From Chloroflexota bacterium (GTDB lineage Bacteria; Chloroflexota; Anaerolineae; DTLA01), in NCBI GenBank assembly GCA_014360805.1, contig JACIWU010000019.1, positions 1 to 43,383 of the forward strand: 43,383 nucleotides of DNA. Reading direction: 5' to 3'. The notes beneath the pieces were generated by a model. The model was not told the origin of the DNA and searched no databases. It saw only the letters and a program-made list of their open reading frames with translations. Position 1 is the first letter of the stretch, and each line of letters opens with the position of its first letter. Both the position numbers and the translations under genes were made by a program. Shown one piece after another: positions 42,834-43,383 of the stretch.

Positions 42834-43232
42834 CTAGAACTCGCAGGGCTTGCCTGCCCAGTGGTGCTCCACCAGCGCGTCCAGCACCCGGCGCGCGCCC
42901 TCAAAGTGGGCCTTCATGTCGTCGGACTCAAACCCTAGCGCCGCGCTGAACGCCGCCCAGTCCACATACCCCAGTTCGCTCACGCGCCGGCCATGGATGA
43001 GGCGACACAACAGGTCGGCGGTAACGAACATCTCCGGGTCGCACATGCCGCACTCAAACTTCACATCCTCAATCCGCTCGTCCGCGATGCGGGCGTAAAG
43101 GTAGAGGTGGTCTTTGCTCCCGCGGCACGCCAGCGCGTCGGCGCAAACGGTCGCATCGGCCAGCCGCCCGAGATACGGGCTTGGCCCCGCGAAGATTTCA
43201 CGGAACTTCTGGATGATGACTTTGTCGGACAT
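42834..43232 (-). CDS. NifU/IscU-like Fe-S scaffold protein
   Basis: 132 residues. Three conserved Cys positions appear in the IscU order: Cys in ACRGSKDHLYLYARI, Cys pair in FECGMCDPEMF, and a later Cys in ADLLCRLI; ATVCADALACRG departs from the usual ACGD, so it is divergent. The gene follows a cysteine desulfurase end by about 30 nt, which supports a role as scaffold accepting sulfur. ATG 43232 or GTG 43238 may be the start; neither has a clear ribosome site. Confidence 0.72.
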   Translation of the reverse strand: MSDKVIIQKFREIFAGPSPYLGRLADATVCADALACRGSKDHLYLYARIADERIEDVKFECGMCDPEMFVTADLLCRLIHGRRVSELGYVDWAAFSAALGFESDDMKAHFEGARRVLDALVEHHWAGKPCEF

Positions 43233-43264
43233 CTCCACGCACCCGATTGTGCTCCCGCGCGCAG

Positions 43265-43383
43265 TTATGGTTCCCGCACGGGGAGTATGGGCAGCCCCTC
43301 AAACATCGGTTCTGCAAGGATTTCGCGCACGGTATCCAGGAAGACCTTGCACTCGTCCAGCGTGTTGTACATGTACAGCGAGA
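43265..43383 (-). CDS. Cysteine desulfurase (SufS-like), C-terminal fragment at window edge
   Basis: 38 codons and a stop are inside the window. The end reads SLYMYNTLDECKVFLDTVRE, the usual C-terminal SLYxYNT-x-E-x-xxFL of SufS/CsdA-type desulfurases. The remainder lies beyond position 43383. These PLP enzymes release sulfur from cysteine for Fe-S assembly, fitting the NifU-like gene just downstream. Confidence 0.7.
   Translation of the reverse strand, partial: SLYMYNTLDECKVFLDTVREILAEPMFEGLPILPVREP

Overview
The window is GC-rich bacterial chromosome. Gene content and style suggest a member of the Chloroflexota, probably near Anaerolineae: exported proteins with Thr-Pro linkers, a C-terminal YLPVV tail, DUF5107 and DUF2723 proteins, a translin homologue, an RGG-tailed RRM protein, Rex, and intergenic regions full of short palindromic repeats. 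This placement is inference from gene families; no rRNA or other marker is present. Genes are dense and ordinary in architecture, with several operons of overlapping or tightly spaced genes.

Layout. 1-4021: repeats, a YedF-like sulfur-carrier protein, then a leftward group (CoA-binding protein, VanY-like peptidase, lipoprotein serpin) and a small acidic zinc-ribbon protein with a clear terminator. 4022-10241: a repeat-filled gap, a divergent HI0933-type flavoprotein, and a rightward operon of 2-hydroxyacid dehydrogenase, GalT/HIT-like protein, divergent PyrK-like and PyrD-like proteins (the last frameshifted) and D-aminoacyl-tRNA deacylase. 10344-13969: a perfect sigma-70 promoter and a MacAB-type efflux operon. 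13995-15907: a gene remnant and an exported beta-helix protein. 16071-22029: a partner-switching operon (STAS, RsbW-like kinase, STAS, a giant 7TM-5xGAF-SpoIIE phosphatase) followed by translin. 22052-31870: TPR/TolB-like and DUF5107 surface proteins, divergent from a polysaccharide deacetylase, TauE/DUF1634 transporter genes and a DUF2723 glycosyltransferase.

31871-33793 is the most unusual part. It holds a perfect 29-nt palindrome, a small toxin-antitoxin-like gene with its own promoter followed 14 nt later by what looks like an integron attC site, an RRM gene with a palindrome-flanked promoter, and an 87-bp tandem duplication. From 33794: an SbcC-like ATPase, then the leftward rex-nth-phosphatase operon, an IS110-family element with a frameshifted transposase, a membrane metalloprotease, triosephosphate isomerase with an in-frame 49-residue N-terminal extension, nfo, a NifU-like scaffold, and the end of a cysteine desulfurase at the window edge.

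Working themes: DNA repair (SbcC, Nth, Nfo), stress and redox signalling (partner-switching operon, Rex, RRM protein), Fe-S assembly (desulfurase and NifU-like), and envelope biogenesis. The best candidates for something new are the solitary attC-linked cassette, the degenerate PyrK/PyrD-like pair beside a GalT-like gene, and the TpiA extension coupled to nfo. No complete new defence system is visible.
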